Shown: one piece after another, positions 35,908-45,640 of the stretch | Layout of the letters: each line of letters begins with the position of its first letter | Position numbering within the stretch: the stretch's first letter is position 1 | Origin: Bradyrhizobium sp. G127 | GTDB taxonomy: Bacteria; Pseudomonadota; Alphaproteobacteria; Rhizobiales; Xanthobacteraceae | Length of the DNA stretch: 64,000 nt | Direction of reading: 5' to 3' | Assembly (NCBI RefSeq): GCF_021502575.1 | Contig: NZ_JAKFGN010000003.1 | Location: 310,001 to 374,000 of the forward strand | The notes under the pieces: model-generated | What the model saw: only the letters and a program-made list of their open reading frames with translations | Databases searched by the model: none | What the model was told of the DNA's origin: nothing | Program-made: the position numbers and the translations under genes

Positions 35908-36168
35908 GGCGTCACTCTGTCCGGAGCGCAGGAAACCGCGGCGCCCGCAGGCCGTTGGTTTCGCGGGATGCAAAGGCTACCGGACGAGGGCCAGGGCCAC
36001 TCTGAGGGAGCCTGAGAAGATGCATCTCTTTTCCGCGCGGTTTGTGGTACGAATTTCTAATTTTGCGGCGCAGCGTAGAAGAAATAATTTTCTCTTTACG
36101 CGGCTTGCAAGATACATAAATAGAAAATAATTTCAGTCAACCCCGCAAATGGGGCATCGGAGTTTCGC
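35908..36168 (+). promoter_or_regulatory. Divergent cysD / cysG control region
   Basis: 261 bases between two opposite sulfate-assimilation operons. The segment 36050-36135 is sharply AT-rich and holds near-direct repeats GAAATAATTTT (about 36078) and GAAAATAATTT (about 36122). A shared sulfur regulator would be expected to bind here, but no known motif is exact. Confidence 0.4.
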
Positions 36169-37605
36169 ATGCGGTTTCTGCCGGTATTCCTTGATCTGCA
36201 AACCGGCCCGATAGTTCTGGTCGGGCAGGGCGAGCTTGCGCAGGCGAAATTGCGCCTGCTGATGGCGGCGGATGCGCACGTGCGGTGGTTTGCGACCGAC
36301 GGCCGTTATGATGTGTCGGGCTTCGACGCAGCGTCGGTTGCGCGCATCGAGCGTGCGTCGGGCGATCCGCTCACCGCCGATCTCTCCAATGTCATTGCAA
36401 TTCTCTGCGCGGGCGCCGGCGAAACCGGTCATGCGGTCGCTGCGCGGGCGCGCAGCCTCGGCATCCCCGTTAATGTGATGGACGAAGTCGCGCATTCGAC
36501 TTTCATTTTCCCGGCGATCGTCGATCGCGGCGATGTAGTTGTGGCTGTCGGCACCGGCGGCGCTTCGCCGGTGGTGGCGCGCCGCGTGCGCGAACGCATC
36601 GAGGCGATGCTGCCAGCGCGGATCGGCGATCTGGCCGGCTTCGTTGGACGCTGGCGCGACACCATCAAGACCCGGCTTCCCGACATGCCGCTGCGCCGTC
36701 TGTTCTGGGAGCGCGTCATTGATGGGCCGATCGGCGCCGACGTTCTCGCCGGCCGCACCGCGCAGGCCGATCAGGCGCTCGCCAGCATTTCCAATCCCGC
36801 GTCTTTCGCGCGCAACATCGGCAGCGGCTTCGTCACGCTGGTTGGCGCGGGACCGGGCGATCCGGATTTGCTCACCGTGAAGGCGCTGCGCGCGTTGCAG
36901 GATGCCGACGTGGTTTTTTACGACGATCTCGTATCGCCCGAAATTCTCGACCGCGCGCGGCGCGATGCGGCGCGGGTGCCGGTCGGCCGCCGTGTCGGCA
37001 AGCCCGGCATTGGTCAGGACGCGATCCATCGCCTGCTGATTGACGCGGCGCAGTCCGGCAAGCGTGCGGTGCGGCTCAAGGGCGGCGATCCTTTCATCTT
37101 CGGACGCGGCGGCGAGGAGATCGCGGCGCTGCGCGCGGCGGGCGTGGCTTACTCGGTGATCCCCGGCATCACCGCCGGACTTGGGGCTGCGGCGGAATCC
37201 GAAGTGCCGCTGACCTATCGGCAGGAAGCGCTGCGCATCACCTTCCTCACCGCCCACAAGGCGACAGATGCGGGCAATGTCGATTGGTCCGCGCTGACTG
37301 ATACCAAGATGACCGTGGTCGTCTACATGGGCATCACCGCCGCGCAGACGATCCGCGAGGGCCTCCTCAAAGCGGGCCGCTCACCGCAGACGCCGGTCGG
37401 CGTGTTCGCGCGCGCCACGCGGCGCGACGCCAAGTCCGTGGTCGGCGTGCTGGACGATCTGCCGGCGCTGGCCGCACAGGTCGAGACCGGACCCGCAATC
37501 CTCATCATCGGCGACGTCGTCGCCCGCTCCGCGCCCTGGCGGAATTCCAACCCCCAGATGAATCCTGAAGACATCGTGTCCGAACTTTTGCGAGCTGCCG
37601 AATGA
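36169..37605 (+). CDS. cysG: Siroheme synthase CysG (uroporphyrinogen methyltransferase / dehydrogenase / ferrochelatase)
   Basis: 478 residues. The N-terminal 200 form the precorrin-2 dehydrogenase/ferrochelatase (VGQGELAQAKLRLL dinucleotide loop, AVGTGGASPVVARRVRERIE). Residues about 215-460 are SUMT: VTLVGAGPGDPDLLTVKALRALQDADVVFYDDLV, RLKGGDPFIFGRGGEE, PGITAGLGAAAESEVPLTYR. It makes siroheme for the sulfite reductase two genes on. The stop overlaps the next start (ATGA). Confidence 0.95.
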   Translation: MRFLPVFLDLQTGPIVLVGQGELAQAKLRLLMAADAHVRWFATDGRYDVSGFDAASVARIERASGDPLTADLSNVIAILCAGAGETGHAVAARARSLGIPVNVMDEVAHSTFIFPAIVDRGDVVVAVGTGGASPVVARRVRERIEAMLPARIGDLAGFVGRWRDTIKTRLPDMPLRRLFWERVIDGPIGADVLAGRTAQADQALASISNPASFARNIGSGFVTLVGAGPGDPDLLTVKALRALQDADVVFYDDLVSPEILDRARRDAARVPVGRRVGKPGIGQDAIHRLLIDAAQSGKRAVRLKGGDPFIFGRGGEEIAALRAAGVAYSVIPGITAGLGAAAESEVPLTYRQEALRITFLTAHKATDAGNVDWSALTDTKMTVVVYMGITAAQTIREGLLKAGRSPQTPVGVFARATRRDAKSVVGVLDDLPALAAQVETGPAILIIGDVVARSAPWRNSNPQMNPEDIVSELLRAAE

Positions 37606-37913
37606 CCTCTCCTCTGCAACAGAAAATCAAGATCACCGGTCCCTCCATCGTCACCGCCAATCGCACGCGCGACGGTGCGGTGATCTACCGCACGGCCGCG
37701 CACGGCTGGTCGGTCAAACTGTCGGACGCTGCCATCGTGCGCACCGCCGATGACGCCCGCGCGCTGCTGGCCGAATCCGTCGCCGACGACATCGGCGCGG
37801 TCGGACCTTACATTGCGCCGGTCGAAGTCACAGATCAGGGCATCGCCCCCGGCAACCTGCGCGAGAAAATCCGCAACCAGGGCGTCACCATCGATCTGCT
37901 CGTTTCGGCCTGA
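37602..37913 (+). CDS. DUF2849 protein, sulfite-reductase associated
   Basis: 103 residues, soluble, predicted small beta-rich fold. Core: ITGPSIVTANRTRDGAVIYRTAAHGWSVKLSDAAIV. It is wedged between cysG and cysI with a four-base overlap on cysG, the usual DUF2849 position. A role as an electron-transfer or assembly partner of CysI has been supposed; nothing in the sequence (no Cys) supports a redox centre. Confidence 0.88.
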   Translation: MTSPLQQKIKITGPSIVTANRTRDGAVIYRTAAHGWSVKLSDAAIVRTADDARALLAESVADDIGAVGPYIAPVEVTDQGIAPGNLREKIRNQGVTIDLLVSA

Positions 37914-37953
37914 CCCTTCCGGCCTGAGCCAAAGTTAGCCAAGGCACTCCACT

Positions 37954-39609
37954 ATGTATGCTTACGATGAACTCGACCGCACCATCGTCAACGAACGCGT
38001 TTCCGAGTTCCGCGATCAGGTCGCGCGCCGTCTGTCCGGCGAACTGACCGAAGACGAATTCAAGTCGCTGCGCCTGATGAACGGCGTCTATCTGCAATTG
38101 CATGCCTACATGCTGCGGATCGCTATACCCTACGGCACGCTGTCGTCGAAGCAGATGCGCGCGCTGGCCCATGTCGCGCGCAAGTATGACCGCGGCTACG
38201 GCCATTTCACCACCCGGCAGAACATTCAGTATAACTGGATCAAGCTTGCCGAACTGCCCGACGCGCTGTCCGATCTCGCCGAGGTCGGCATCCACGGCAT
38301 GCAGACCTCGGGCAATTGCATCCGCAACGTTACGGCGGACCAGTGGGCCGGCGTCGCGCCCGGCGAAGTGGAAGACCCGCGCATCTGGGCGGAAATCCTG
38401 CGGCAGTATTCGACGCTGCATCCGGAATTCTCGTTCCTGCCGCGCAAGTTCAAGTTCGCGATCACCGCATCGGAGCACGACCGCGCCGCCATCAAGGTGC
38501 ACGACATCGGCCTGCGCATTCACAAGAACGCGCAGGGCGAAACCGGTTTCGAGGTGCTGGTCGGCGGCGGGCTCGGCCGCACGCCGTTCATCGGCAAGAC
38601 CATCAATGAATTCGTCGGCCAACGGGACATCCTGAGCTATGTCGAGGCGATCCTGCGCGTCTACAACCAGTACGGCCGCCGCGACAATATCTACAAGGCC
38701 CGCATCAAGATCCTCGTCCACGAGCTCGGCATCGAGAAGTTCAAGCAGGAGGTCGAGGAGGAGTGGGCGCAAATGCGCGACGGCGCGCTGGCGCTTCAGG
38801 ATGCCGAGATCGAGGACATCCGGTCGCGCTTCTTCTATCCGAAATACGACAATCTCTCCGACACGCCGGACGAGTTGAAGAAGGCATTGCAGAATCCGAA
38901 TTTCGAGGCGTGGTACAAGAACTCCATCGCGCCCCACAAGCAGCCCGGCTACGCTATCGTCACGCTGTCGCTGAAGCCGGTGGGCGGCCCTCCGGGCGAC
39001 GCCACCGCCGAGCAGATGGATGAAATCGCCGATCTCGCCGAAAAGTATTCGTTCGGTGAAATCCGTGTCGGCCACGAACAGAATCTGGCGCTGCCGCATG
39101 TCGCGAAGCGCGATCTGCCGGCGCTGTGGCGCGCGCTCGACAAAATCGGCGTGGCGACGCCGAACGTCAATCTGGTGTCGGACATCATCGCCTGCCCCGG
39201 CCTCGATTATTGCTCGCTCGCCAACGCGCGCTCGATCCCGATCGCGCAGGAACTGACGCGCCGCTTCGCCAACCCGGATACCGCGAACCTGATCGGCCGG
39301 TTGCACATCAATATCTCAGGCTGCATCAATGCCTGCGGCCATCATCATGTCGGCCATATCGGCATTCTCGGCGTCGAGAAGAACGGCGAGGAATTCTATC
39401 AGATCACCATCGGCGGCCGTGCCGACGAGAACGCCGCTCTCGGCCATCTGGTTGGCCCAGCGGTGCCCTACGATCAGGTGGCGGATGTGATCGAGGATAT
39501 TGTCGAGGCCTATCTGGCGTTGCGCCAGCGGCCGCAGGAATTGTTCGTCGATGCCGTGAAGCGGCTTGGCGTGGAGCCTTTCAAGGAGCGGGTCTATGCC
39601 ACTCGTTAA
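37954..39609 (+). CDS. cysI: Siroheme-[4Fe-4S] sulfite/nitrite reductase (CysI-like)
   Basis: Six-electron reduction of sulfite to sulfide, 551 residues. Two ferredoxin-like half domains each precede a reductase repeat (TTRQNIQYNWIKLAELPD, then GEIRVGHEQNLALPHV). The [4Fe-4S]/siroheme Cys set is complete: Cys414, Cys420 (CPGLDYC) and Cys457, Cys461 (CINAC). Context (cysG, cysH, DUF934) favours sulfite over nitrite. No CysJ flavoprotein is nearby, so the electron donor is likely ferredoxin. Confidence 0.93.
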   Translation: MYAYDELDRTIVNERVSEFRDQVARRLSGELTEDEFKSLRLMNGVYLQLHAYMLRIAIPYGTLSSKQMRALAHVARKYDRGYGHFTTRQNIQYNWIKLAELPDALSDLAEVGIHGMQTSGNCIRNVTADQWAGVAPGEVEDPRIWAEILRQYSTLHPEFSFLPRKFKFAITASEHDRAAIKVHDIGLRIHKNAQGETGFEVLVGGGLGRTPFIGKTINEFVGQRDILSYVEAILRVYNQYGRRDNIYKARIKILVHELGIEKFKQEVEEEWAQMRDGALALQDAEIEDIRSRFFYPKYDNLSDTPDELKKALQNPNFEAWYKNSIAPHKQPGYAIVTLSLKPVGGPPGDATAEQMDEIADLAEKYSFGEIRVGHEQNLALPHVAKRDLPALWRALDKIGVATPNVNLVSDIIACPGLDYCSLANARSIPIAQELTRRFANPDTANLIGRLHINISGCINACGHHHVGHIGILGVEKNGEEFYQITIGGRADENAALGHLVGPAVPYDQVADVIEDIVEAYLALRQRPQELFVDAVKRLGVEPFKERVYATR

Positions 39610-40120
39610 GGGCAACACCGTCGTCGCCGACGAATTCGTCCATCTGGCCGAAGACGCGCCGCTGCCCGCCGATGGCGCGGTGCTGTTGTCGGCTGAACGC
39701 TTTCTGAAAGATCCCGAGGCCGCGCTGGCGCGCAACGGCAAGGAGAACGTCAAGACCGGCGTGATCTGGCCAAACAACCGCGACGTCGACGATCTGCTGC
39801 CGTATCTCGACCGGCTCGCGGTGATCGCGCTGGTGTTTCCGATCTTCCGCGACGGCCGCGCCTATTCGCAGGCGCGCCTCTTGCGCGAGCGTCACGCCTT
39901 CAAGGGCGAGTTGCGCGCCACCGGTCAGGTGCTGCGCGACCAGTTCATGTTCATGCTGCGCGCGGGCTTCGACGCCTTCGAGGTCAAGAAGGACAAGGAC
40001 GCGCAGGTGTTTGCAGATGTCGCGCACCGCTTCTCGGTGTTCTACCAGCCGACCGGTGACGGCCGCGTCACCGCGTTTCACCGGCGGCTGATGCACCTTC
40101 CCGAAAGCGTCAAGTCATGA
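39596..40120 (+). CDS. DUF934 protein, sulfite-reductase associated
   Basis: 174 residues from ATG 39596, overlapping the cysI end by 14 bases and the cysH start by four, so tightly coupled. Family core: VWPNNRDVDDLLPYLDRLAVIALVFP-like (here VIWPNNRDVDDLLPYLDRLAVIALVFPIFRDGRAYSQARLLRER) and LRDQFMFMLRAGFDAFEV. Found almost always beside CysI/CysH; biochemical role not settled. Confidence 0.92.
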   Translation: MPLVKGNTVVADEFVHLAEDAPLPADGAVLLSAERFLKDPEAALARNGKENVKTGVIWPNNRDVDDLLPYLDRLAVIALVFPIFRDGRAYSQARLLRERHAFKGELRATGQVLRDQFMFMLRAGFDAFEVKKDKDAQVFADVAHRFSVFYQPTGDGRVTAFHRRLMHLPESVKS

Positions 40121-40857
40121 GCACGGCCGCCCCATCGTTTCTCTCGCAGGCTCCCGCAACGCCGTCGTCCTCGCCTGTCGCGGCGGAGCTGGACCGCGCG
40201 CTGGCCAATGCATCGCCTGCGGAGATCATCGCGGCTGCCGTGCGCCAGGTCGGCCGCGACAAACTCGCCATGGTGTCGTCGTTCGGCACCGAGTCCGCGG
40301 CGTTGCTGAAGATCGCCGCCGATGTCGATCCCGCCATTCCGGTGGTGTTTCTCGACACCGGCTGGCTGTTCGAGGAGACGCTGGCCTATCGCGACACGCT
40401 GACCGGCCTGCTCGGCCTGACCGACGTGCGCACGATTCATCCGTTGCAGGAGACGCTGGAGCGTGAGGACAAGGACCGCGATCTCTGGTTCTCCAATCCC
40501 GATCAGTGCTGCTTCATCCGCAAGGTCGAGCCGCTGGCGCGCGCGCTCAAGCCGTTCGACGCCTGGATCAACGGCCGCAAGCGCTTTCAGGGCGGCGACC
40601 GCGCCGCGATTCCGGTGGTGGAAGCGGACGGCGCGCGACTGAAGTTCAATCCGCTGGCGAATGTCGCGCAGGACGAGTTGAAGGCGCTGTACGCCGCGAT
40701 GAATCTTCCGCCGCATCCATTGGTCGCATCCGGCTTCACTTCGATCGGGTGTATGCCTTGCACCAGCCGCACGCAGCCCGGCGAAGATCCGCGCGCCGGC
40801 CGCTGGCGCGACCGCGGCAAGACCGAATGCGGCATCCACGTCACCAAGTCTTCATGA
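40117..40857 (+). CDS. cysH: Adenylyl-sulfate (APS) reductase, CysH family
   Basis: Reduces activated sulfate to sulfite, 246 residues. It carries the extra Cys set of APS-type enzymes, Cys131-Cys132 (DQCCFIRK) and Cys212/Cys215 (GCMPC), which bind a [4Fe-4S] cluster, plus catalytic Cys238 in ECGIH. So it should use APS rather than PAPS, even though the genome also encodes an APS kinase domain in CysNC. Last gene of the cysG operon. Confidence 0.94.
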   Translation: MSTAAPSFLSQAPATPSSSPVAAELDRALANASPAEIIAAAVRQVGRDKLAMVSSFGTESAALLKIAADVDPAIPVVFLDTGWLFEETLAYRDTLTGLLGLTDVRTIHPLQETLEREDKDRDLWFSNPDQCCFIRKVEPLARALKPFDAWINGRKRFQGGDRAAIPVVEADGARLKFNPLANVAQDELKALYAAMNLPPHPLVASGFTSIGCMPCTSRTQPGEDPRAGRWRDRGKTECGIHVTKSS

Positions 40858-41023
40858 AATGACGTTGTAAATTTTGCCTTCTTGAAAATCCGGCTTTCAT
40901 AGAACGTTCGTTCTGTAACATTGCGAAGAATGAAATCCGGTTTCGTTGACAGAACCATGCGAGTTCCAGAGGTTCACGCCTTCCCTGACGGCGATGATGT
41001 CGTCGGTTTGAATGGAGATTGAG

Positions 41024-42013
41024 ATGGTTCGGCGTAGTCTTCTCGTGATCGGAAGTTTGCTCTGGGCAGGCTCGGCGCTTGCCGCGGACGTGTCGCTGCT
41101 CAACGTGTCGTACGACCCGACGCGCGAGCTGTATGTGGATTTCAACAAGGCATTCTCTGCCGCCTACCAGAAGGAAACCGGCAAGAGCATCGAGATCAAG
41201 CAGTCGCATGGCGGCTCGGGCTCGCAGGCGCGCTCGGTGATCGACGGCTTGCAGGCCGACGTGGTGACGCTGGCGCTGGCCTACGACATCGACGCCATCG
41301 CCAACAAGGGTCTGCTGGCAAAGGACTGGCAGGCCAAGCTGCCGCAGAATTCCGCGCCTTATACCTCGACCATCGTGTTCCTGGTGCGCAAGGGCAACCC
41401 CAAGGGCATCAAGGACTGGGACGATCTGGTGAAGAGCGGCGTCCAGGTGATTACGCCGAACCCGAAGACCTCGGGCGGCGCGCGCTGGAATTATCTCGCG
41501 GCGTGGGGCTACGGGCTGAAGAAGTACGGCTCCGAGGACAAGGCGAAGAAGTTTGTCGGCGACATCTTCAAGAACGTGCCGGTGCTGGATACCGGCGCGC
41601 GCGGCTCCACCGTCACCTTCGTCGAGCGCGGCGTCGGCGACGTGCTGCTGGCATGGGAAAACGAAGCCTTCCTCGCGGTCAAGGAATTCGGCAAGGACAA
41701 GTTCGAGATCGTGGCGCCGCCGCTGTCGATCCTCGCCGAGCCGCCGCTCGCGATTGTCGACACCGTTGCCGACAAGAAGGGCACCCGCGCCGCCGCCGAG
41801 GCCTATCTGAAATACTGGTACACCAAGGAAGGCCAGGACATCGCGGCGCGCAACTCGTATCGTCCGCGCGATCCGGAAGTGGCCAAGAAATATGAAGCGT
41901 CGTTCGCCAAGGTCGACCTGTTCACCATCGACGAGGTGTTCGGCGGCTGGACCAAGGCGCAGAAGGAACACTTCGGCGAAGGCGGCGTTTTCGATCAGAT
42001 CTACAAGAACTGA
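41024..42013 (+). CDS. sbp: Sulfate-binding protein (system 2)
   Basis: 329 residues from ATG 41024 (GGAG five bases upstream; ATG 41012 is an alternative). The signal ends at ALA|ADV. Family motifs: [85 protein letters not shown]. It begins a complete sulfate importer with its own ATPase. Diverged from the binding protein of system 1. Confidence 0.95.
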   Translation: MVRRSLLVIGSLLWAGSALAADVSLLNVSYDPTRELYVDFNKAFSAAYQKETGKSIEIKQSHGGSGSQARSVIDGLQADVVTLALAYDIDAIANKGLLAKDWQAKLPQNSAPYTSTIVFLVRKGNPKGIKDWDDLVKSGVQVITPNPKTSGGARWNYLAAWGYGLKKYGSEDKAKKFVGDIFKNVPVLDTGARGSTVTFVERGVGDVLLAWENEAFLAVKEFGKDKFEIVAPPLSILAEPPLAIVDTVADKKGTRAAAEAYLKYWYTKEGQDIAARNSYRPRDPEVAKKYEASFAKVDLFTIDEVFGGWTKAQKEHFGEGGVFDQIYKN

Positions 42014-42039
42014 TCTGAACGCGGAATGATGGGGGCATC

Positions 42040-42882
42040 GTGAGCGGAGGAACAGGACGACGACGGGCACTGCCGGGTTTCGGTCTCACCATGGGACTGA
42101 CGCTGACATGGCTGTCGATCATCGTCCTGATCCCGCTCGCGGGCCTCTTCCTCAAGACCACGGAACTGTCGCTTGTCCAGTTCTGGGACATTCTCACCGC
42201 CCGCCGCACGCTCAACGCGCTGAAGATTTCCTTCGGCCTCGCGTTCCTGGCCGCGCTCGTCAATCTCGTGATGGGCATGGTGATCGTCTGGGTGCTGGTG
42301 CGCTACAGATTTCCCGGCCGCCGCATCTTCGACGCCATCGTCGATATTCCCTTCGCGCTGCCGACCGCCGTCGCCGGCGTCGCGCTGACCGCGCTTTTTG
42401 CGCAGAAGGGCTGGCTCGGCGCGCCGCTGGCCGAAATGGGCATCAAGGTCGCGTTCACGCCGATCGGCATTTTCGTGGCGATGATCTTCATCGGATTTCC
42501 GTTCGTGGTGCGCACGGTGCAGCCGGTGCTGATCGATCTCGAAATCGAGGTGGAAGAGGCCGCCGCCAGCCTCGGCGCGTCGCGCTTCGACATCATCCGC
42601 CGCGTGATCCTGCCCAGCCTCACGCCCGCGATCCTCACCGGTTTCGCGCTCGCCTTTGCCCGCGCCGTCGGCGAATACGGTTCGGTGATCTTCATCGCCG
42701 GCAATCTGCCGAACGTTTCCGAGATCGCGCCGCTCCTGATCGTGATCCGGCTGTCCGAGTTCCGTTATGCGGACGCCACCGCGATTGCCGTCATCATGCT
42801 GGTGGTGTCGTTCCTGATCATCTTCACCATCAACCGCATTCAACGCTGGGCGCAGACGCGCGGCGTCGCGGTTCAGGTCTGA
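42040..42882 (+). CDS. cysT: Sulfate ABC transporter permease CysT (system 2)
   Basis: 280 residues starting at GTG 42040. Six helices. Permease signature loop EVEEAAASLGASRFDIIRRVILPSLTPAILTG and FARAVGEYGSVIFIAGN. It has the usual cysT place between binding protein and cysW; nine bases separate it from cysW. Confidence 0.95.
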   Translation: MSGGTGRRRALPGFGLTMGLTLTWLSIIVLIPLAGLFLKTTELSLVQFWDILTARRTLNALKISFGLAFLAALVNLVMGMVIVWVLVRYRFPGRRIFDAIVDIPFALPTAVAGVALTALFAQKGWLGAPLAEMGIKVAFTPIGIFVAMIFIGFPFVVRTVQPVLIDLEIEVEEAAASLGASRFDIIRRVILPSLTPAILTGFALAFARAVGEYGSVIFIAGNLPNVSEIAPLLIVIRLSEFRYADATAIAVIMLVVSFLIIFTINRIQRWAQTRGVAVQV

Positions 42883-42891
42883 GCGGCTGTC

Positions 42892-43758
42892 ATGGTGATC
42901 AATCGGCCCAAATCCGCGTCCGCGCATGAGATTCGCACCGAGCCGTTTCTGGTGCGGTGGACCCTCATCACCATCGCGATTCTGTTCCTCACCATCTTTG
43001 TGGTGCTGCCGCTGGTGGTGGTGTTCACTGAGGCGTTCTCGCGCGGCATCAGCGCGTATCTTGCGGCGCTGTCCGAGCCGGAAGCGCTGTCGGCGATCCG
43101 GCTGACGCTGACGATCGCGGCGATCTCGGTCGGGCTCAATCTGGTGTTCGGCGTCATCGCGGCGTGGGCAATCGCCAAGTTCGAATTTCCCGGCAAGGTA
43201 TTCCTGATCACGCTGATCGACCTGCCGTTCTCGGTCTCACCGGTGATCTCGGGCCTGGTGTTCGTGCTGCTGTTCGGCGCGCAGGGCTATTTCGGCACCT
43301 GGCTGATGTCGCACAACATCCAGATCCTGTTCGCGGTGCCGGGCATTGCGCTGGCGACCACCTTCGTGACCTTCCCGTTCGTGGCGCGCGAACTGATCCC
43401 GCTGATGCAGGAGCAGGGAACCCAGGAGGAGGAGGCCGCGATTTCGCTCGGCGCTTCGGGGCTACGCACCTTCCTGCGGGTGACCATTCCCAACATCAAA
43501 TGGGGCATTCTGTACGGGGTTCTGCTGTGTAATGCCCGCGCCATGGGCGAATTCGGCGCGGTCTCGGTGGTCTCCGGCCACATCCGCGGCGAAACCAACA
43601 CCATGCCGCTGCTGGTGGAAATCCTTTATAATGAGTATCAGTTTGTGGCTTCGTTCGCGATCGCGTCGCTGCTCGCATTCCTGGCGCTCGTGACGCTGAT
43701 CGTGAAAACGATTCTCGAAAGCCATCTCGAAGAAGGACAGTCTGAAAGTGACGATTGA
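42892..43758 (+). CDS. cysW: Sulfate ABC transporter permease CysW (system 2)
   Basis: 288 residues, six helices. Signature loop [62 protein letters not shown]. It overlaps cysA by 11 bases. Paralogue of the CysW at 30112-30990. Confidence 0.95.
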   Translation: MVINRPKSASAHEIRTEPFLVRWTLITIAILFLTIFVVLPLVVVFTEAFSRGISAYLAALSEPEALSAIRLTLTIAAISVGLNLVFGVIAAWAIAKFEFPGKVFLITLIDLPFSVSPVISGLVFVLLFGAQGYFGTWLMSHNIQILFAVPGIALATTFVTFPFVARELIPLMQEQGTQEEEAAISLGASGLRTFLRVTIPNIKWGILYGVLLCNARAMGEFGAVSVVSGHIRGETNTMPLLVEILYNEYQFVASFAIASLLAFLALVTLIVKTILESHLEEGQSESDD

Positions 43759-44797
43759 AGTCCGCAACATCGTGAAGAAGTTCGGCACGTTTGCCGCGCT
43801 GGACCATGTCGATCTCAAGGTGGCGACCGGCGAGCTGGTCGCGCTGCTCGGCCCATCGGGATCGGGCAAGACCTCGCTGCTGCGCATCATCGCCGGTCTC
43901 GACTGGCCCGACGAAGGCTCGGTGATCTTCGATGGCGAGAACGCGCTGGAACGCGGCGCGGGCGAGCGTCACGTCGGCTTCGTGTTCCAGCATTACGCGC
44001 TGTTCCGCCACATGAGCGTATTCGAGAACGTCGCGTTCGGGCTGCGGGTGCAGCCGCGCGCCATCCGCAAGGACGAGGCGCATATCAGGAAGCGCGTGAA
44101 GGAATTGCTCGATCTGGTGCAGCTCGACTGGCTGGCGGATCGCTATCCGAGCCAGTTGTCCGGCGGCCAGCGCCAGCGCATCGCGCTTGCCCGCGCGCTT
44201 GCCATCGAGCCGCGCATCCTGTTGCTGGACGAGCCGTTCGGCGCGCTCGACGCCAAGGTGCGCAAGGAGTTGCGCCGCTGGCTGCGCCAGTTGCACGACG
44301 AGATTCATGTCACCTCGATCTTCGTCACCCACGATCAGGAAGAGGCGCTCGAAGTCGCCAACCGCGTGGTGGTGATGGACAAGGGCAAGATCGAGCAGAT
44401 CGGTACGCCGGGTGACGTTTACGACAATCCGGCGACCGCGTTCGTGCACGGCTTCATCGGCGAATCCATCGTGCTGCCGGTGCAGGTATCCGACGGCAAG
44501 GTCCGGCTCGGCGACCGGGTGCTGAACCTCGAGCCGCGCGACGCGGTGTCGGGCCCATCGAATCTCTTTATCCGACGTCATGACGTGTCGATTGTGCCGA
44601 ACGGCAGCGGCGTGTTCGAGGGTGACGTCAAGCATGTGCGGGCGTTCGGTCCGACCCAGCGCGCCGACGTGGTGCTGCACAATGGCGCAACCGAGACCCT
44701 GGTGGAAATCGACGCGCCGCGCGACCGCGACCTCAAGCCCGGCGATGTGGTCTCCCTGCAGCCCCGCCGTTACCGGCTGTTTCCGGCGCAGTCGTAG
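43748..44797 (+). CDS. cysA: Sulfate ABC transporter ATP-binding protein CysA
   Basis: 349 residues starting at GTG 43748. Walker A GPSGSGKT (about 37-44), Q-loop [12 protein letters not shown], signature LSGGQRQR, Walker [16 protein letters not shown]-loop VTHDQEEAL. Residues about 240-349 are the TOBE regulatory domain. It is the only sulfate ATPase in the window and probably energises both permease pairs. Confidence 0.95.
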   Translation: MTIEVRNIVKKFGTFAALDHVDLKVATGELVALLGPSGSGKTSLLRIIAGLDWPDEGSVIFDGENALERGAGERHVGFVFQHYALFRHMSVFENVAFGLRVQPRAIRKDEAHIRKRVKELLDLVQLDWLADRYPSQLSGGQRQRIALARALAIEPRILLLDEPFGALDAKVRKELRRWLRQLHDEIHVTSIFVTHDQEEALEVANRVVVMDKGKIEQIGTPGDVYDNPATAFVHGFIGESIVLPVQVSDGKVRLGDRVLNLEPRDAVSGPSNLFIRRHDVSIVPNGSGVFEGDVKHVRAFGPTQRADVVLHNGATETLVEIDAPRDRDLKPGDVVSLQPRRYRLFPAQS

Positions 44798-44809
44798 GAT
44801 AACATTGAA

Positions 44810-44897
44810 CGTCATGGCCGGGCTTGACCCGGCCATCCATCAAAGAAATTGAGTCTTTCCAAGGTGATGGATTGCCGGGTCAAGCCCGGCAATGACG
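44810..44897 (+). repeat. Intergenic palindromic repeat, second member of the 31871-31956 type
   Basis: CGTCATGGCCGGGCTTGACC and GGGTCAAGCCCGGCAATGACG are near-perfect inverted ends about a central CCATC/GATGG stem. The hairpin may also end the cysA transcript. Confidence 0.78.
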
Positions 44898-45015
44898 ACG
44901 TGATATTGTTGATGCGTTATTGCCCCACATGGGGTTCCCCTCCGAATACACCACCCGTTCACCTTTCAGCCATTGTTGGTGTGCAACAACCACGGGCGAT
45001 TCTTGGGGACCTGAT

Positions 45016-45525
45016 ATGAGACGCATGGCGGGGGCCATTCTGGCGCTGACGATGTTGAGTGGCTGTGGGACGGGTGGCGACACGTCCACCGAGCAGCCGG
45101 CATTCTATGTCAGCATGGCGAATGCGAGCGCCAAGCTCGATCCGAACGTCGCCGCTTCGATGATCTCCGGCTACCGGCAGAACAATGGCCTCGGCGCGGT
45201 CGCGGTCGACCCGTTGCTGATGAAGGCGGCCGAGGCGCAGTCCAACGCCATGGCGAGCCGCAACAAGCTCGACCACAATGTCGCCGGCGCGCTCGACAAG
45301 CGCATCAAGGCTTCCGGTTTCGACGCCACCAAGGCCGTGGAAAATGTCTCGGCCGGTTACCACACCCTCGCAGAAGCCTTCTCGGGCTGGCGGGATTCGC
45401 CGCCCCACAAGGCCAACATGCTGGCCACGGGCGTCACAAAAATAGGCATCGCCGCGACCTATGCGCCGAATACCAAATACAAGGTGTTCTGGACGCTGAT
45501 CCTCGCCGCGCCCGACGCCCGATAG
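45016..45525 (+). CDS. CAP/SCP-domain lipoprotein
   Basis: 169 residues. ATG 45016 gives a lipoprotein signal with lipobox LSGC (MRRMAGAILALTMLSGCG); a longer upstream frame lacks signal features. The CAP (SCP/PR1) domain spans about 45-165: LLMKAAEAQSNAMASRNKLDHN, and AEAFSGWRDSPPHKANMLATGVTKIGIA. The first His of the usual pair is kept in LDHN, and HKANML is the second. Substrate and role are unknown. Confidence 0.88.
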   Translation: MRRMAGAILALTMLSGCGTGGDTSTEQPAFYVSMANASAKLDPNVAASMISGYRQNNGLGAVAVDPLLMKAAEAQSNAMASRNKLDHNVAGALDKRIKASGFDATKAVENVSAGYHTLAEAFSGWRDSPPHKANMLATGVTKIGIAATYAPNTKYKVFWTLILAAPDAR

Positions 45526-45640
45526 GCGTCCGATAAACCTTCTGTGACGGCTCCCGCTTTTTCACCGATTGACGCGGCTGTGAACTGGGGCCACCGTACT
45601 GCAACATTGGCTCCCCGCCGATGCAGTTCAGCGATGGCCT

